This document shows positions 63,497 through 64,000 of a stretch of 64,000 nt of DNA, in pieces. How positions within the stretch are numbered: position 1 is the first letter of the stretch; each line of letters begins with the position of its first letter. The translations under genes and the position numbers were made by a program. The notes beneath the pieces are model-generated. The model worked only from the letters and a program-made list of their open reading frames with translations, did not search any database and was not told where the DNA came from. The stretch comes from Sphingomonas hengshuiensis (lineage in GTDB: Bacteria > Pseudomonadota > Alphaproteobacteria > Sphingomonadales > Sphingomonadaceae). The stretch spans positions 3,286,001 through 3,350,000 of the forward strand of contig NZ_CP010836.1 of NCBI RefSeq assembly GCF_000935025.1. The letters run 5' to 3'.

Positions 63497-64000
63497 GCGT
63501 CCCGGCACCGCTCGCGGGCCTGAAGGTCATCGAGTTCACCCATATGGTGATGGGGCCGGCGGCGGGTGCGATCTTCGCCGCGCTGGGCGCCGAAGTCACC
63601 CGCGTCGAGCCGCTCGGCGGCGACAAGACGCGCACGCTGCTGGGGTCGGGCGCGGGCTATTTCCCGATGTACAACCGGCACAAGGGCAGCATCGCGCTCG
63701 ACCTGAAATCGCCCGAGGGCCGCGCGACCGCGCGCGCGCTGGCGGTGAAGGCCGACATATTGGTCGAGAATTTCCGCCCCGGCGCGCTCGACCGGCTGGG
63801 GTTGGGCTATGACGCGCTCGAACAGGACAATCCCCGACTGATCTATTGCTCGGCCAAGGGCTTCCTGCCCGGCCCGTACGAGAACCGGACCGCGCTGGAC
63901 GAAGTCGCGCAGATGATGGGCGGGCTCGCCTATATGACCGGCCCGCCGGGACGCCCGCTGCGCGCAGGCTCGAGCGTGATCGACGTGGCGGGGGGAATGT
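63493..64000 (+). CDS. CaiB/BaiF CoA-transferase 3, 3' part beyond the window
   Basis: 169 residues are visible from ATG at 63493. LAGLKVIEFTHMVMGPAAGA, YNRHKGSIALDLKS, and YCSAKGFLPGPYENRTALDEV are the family N-terminal features, including the catalytic Asp in DEVAQMMGG. Third type III CoA-transferase of the island, encoded with the LeuC/LeuD-like subunits, so its acid may be their product. Confidence 0.9.
   Translation, partial: MSVPAPLAGLKVIEFTHMVMGPAAGAIFAALGAEVTRVEPLGGDKTRTLLGSGAGYFPMYNRHKGSIALDLKSPEGRATARALAVKADILVENFRPGALDRLGLGYDALEQDNPRLIYCSAKGFLPGPYENRTALDEVAQMMGGLAYMTGPPGRPLRAGSSVIDVAGGM

Overview
The window is GC-rich chromosomal DNA, read almost end to end by tightly packed genes with ATGA, GTGA and TGATG overlaps. 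It most likely comes from an alphaproteobacterium of the Sphingomonas group. Pointers are a large TonB-dependent receptor inside a glycan-degradation locus with no SusD partner, many Tat-type signal peptides on glycoside hydrolases, a ThiS-ThiG fusion, and palindromic repeats of the kind scattered through sphingomonad genomes. No tRNA, rRNA, CRISPR array, insertion sequence or prophage was seen.

Region 1 (1-18,780) is a polysaccharide utilisation locus. It encodes a GH2 enzyme (cut by the window edge), a CE15-type glucuronoyl esterase, a GH79 beta-glucuronidase, GH95 and GH29 alpha-L-fucosidase-type enzymes, a TonB-dependent receptor and a GH28 polygalacturonase. These are followed by an operon for uronic acid uptake and catabolism (ExuT-like MFS transporter, RraA-like protein, SDR, glucuronate isomerase UxaC) and a divergent FadR-type GntR regulator. 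Copies of a CCTGTAAKACAGG-like palindrome lie in the receptor/GH28 and transporter/regulator intergenic regions, so one uronate-sensing regulator probably controls both. The enzyme set fits a plant glycan carrying fucose (or L-galactose), glucuronic acid and galacturonic acid, such as arabinogalactan protein or rhamnogalacturonan II side chains.

Region 2 (18,780-44,515) is mostly housekeeping. It holds thiSG, aroQ, accB-accC, an ArsC-like protein, a phospholipase D-type enzyme, a BrnTA toxin-antitoxin pair, purL, a DUF418 membrane protein, bfd-bfr iron storage, an Hpt protein, der-bamB-TPR, panB, a pair of paralogous membrane proteins with a small HTH regulator, and a run of small conserved genes (2OG oxygenase, YffB-like, GNAT, DUF3429, SDR, ABC1 kinase, DUF427, DCC).

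Region 3 (44,581-64,000) is a large catabolic island. Fourteen minus-strand genes form one apparent operon: CitE-type lyase, MaoC hydratase, acyl-CoA dehydrogenase, two CaiB/BaiF CoA-transferases, two MmgE/PrpD proteins, a PaaK-type CoA ligase, an amidase, a REDY/HapK-like protein, an SDR, a PuuE/imidase-like deacetylase-fold hydrolase, an enoyl-CoA hydratase and a VOC protein. Divergent from it are an MFS transporter, an unusual SAM methyltransferase, a coiled-coil protein, LeuC- and LeuD-like subunits, a 23-codon ORF and a third CaiB/BaiF. The families overlap strongly with those of bacterial itaconate (C5-dicarboxylate) degradation, with added amide/imide-opening enzymes. I infer an undescribed pathway that opens a cyclic imide or amide to an unsaturated branched dicarboxylate and cleaves it through CoA esters. 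This is the best candidate here for a new system.
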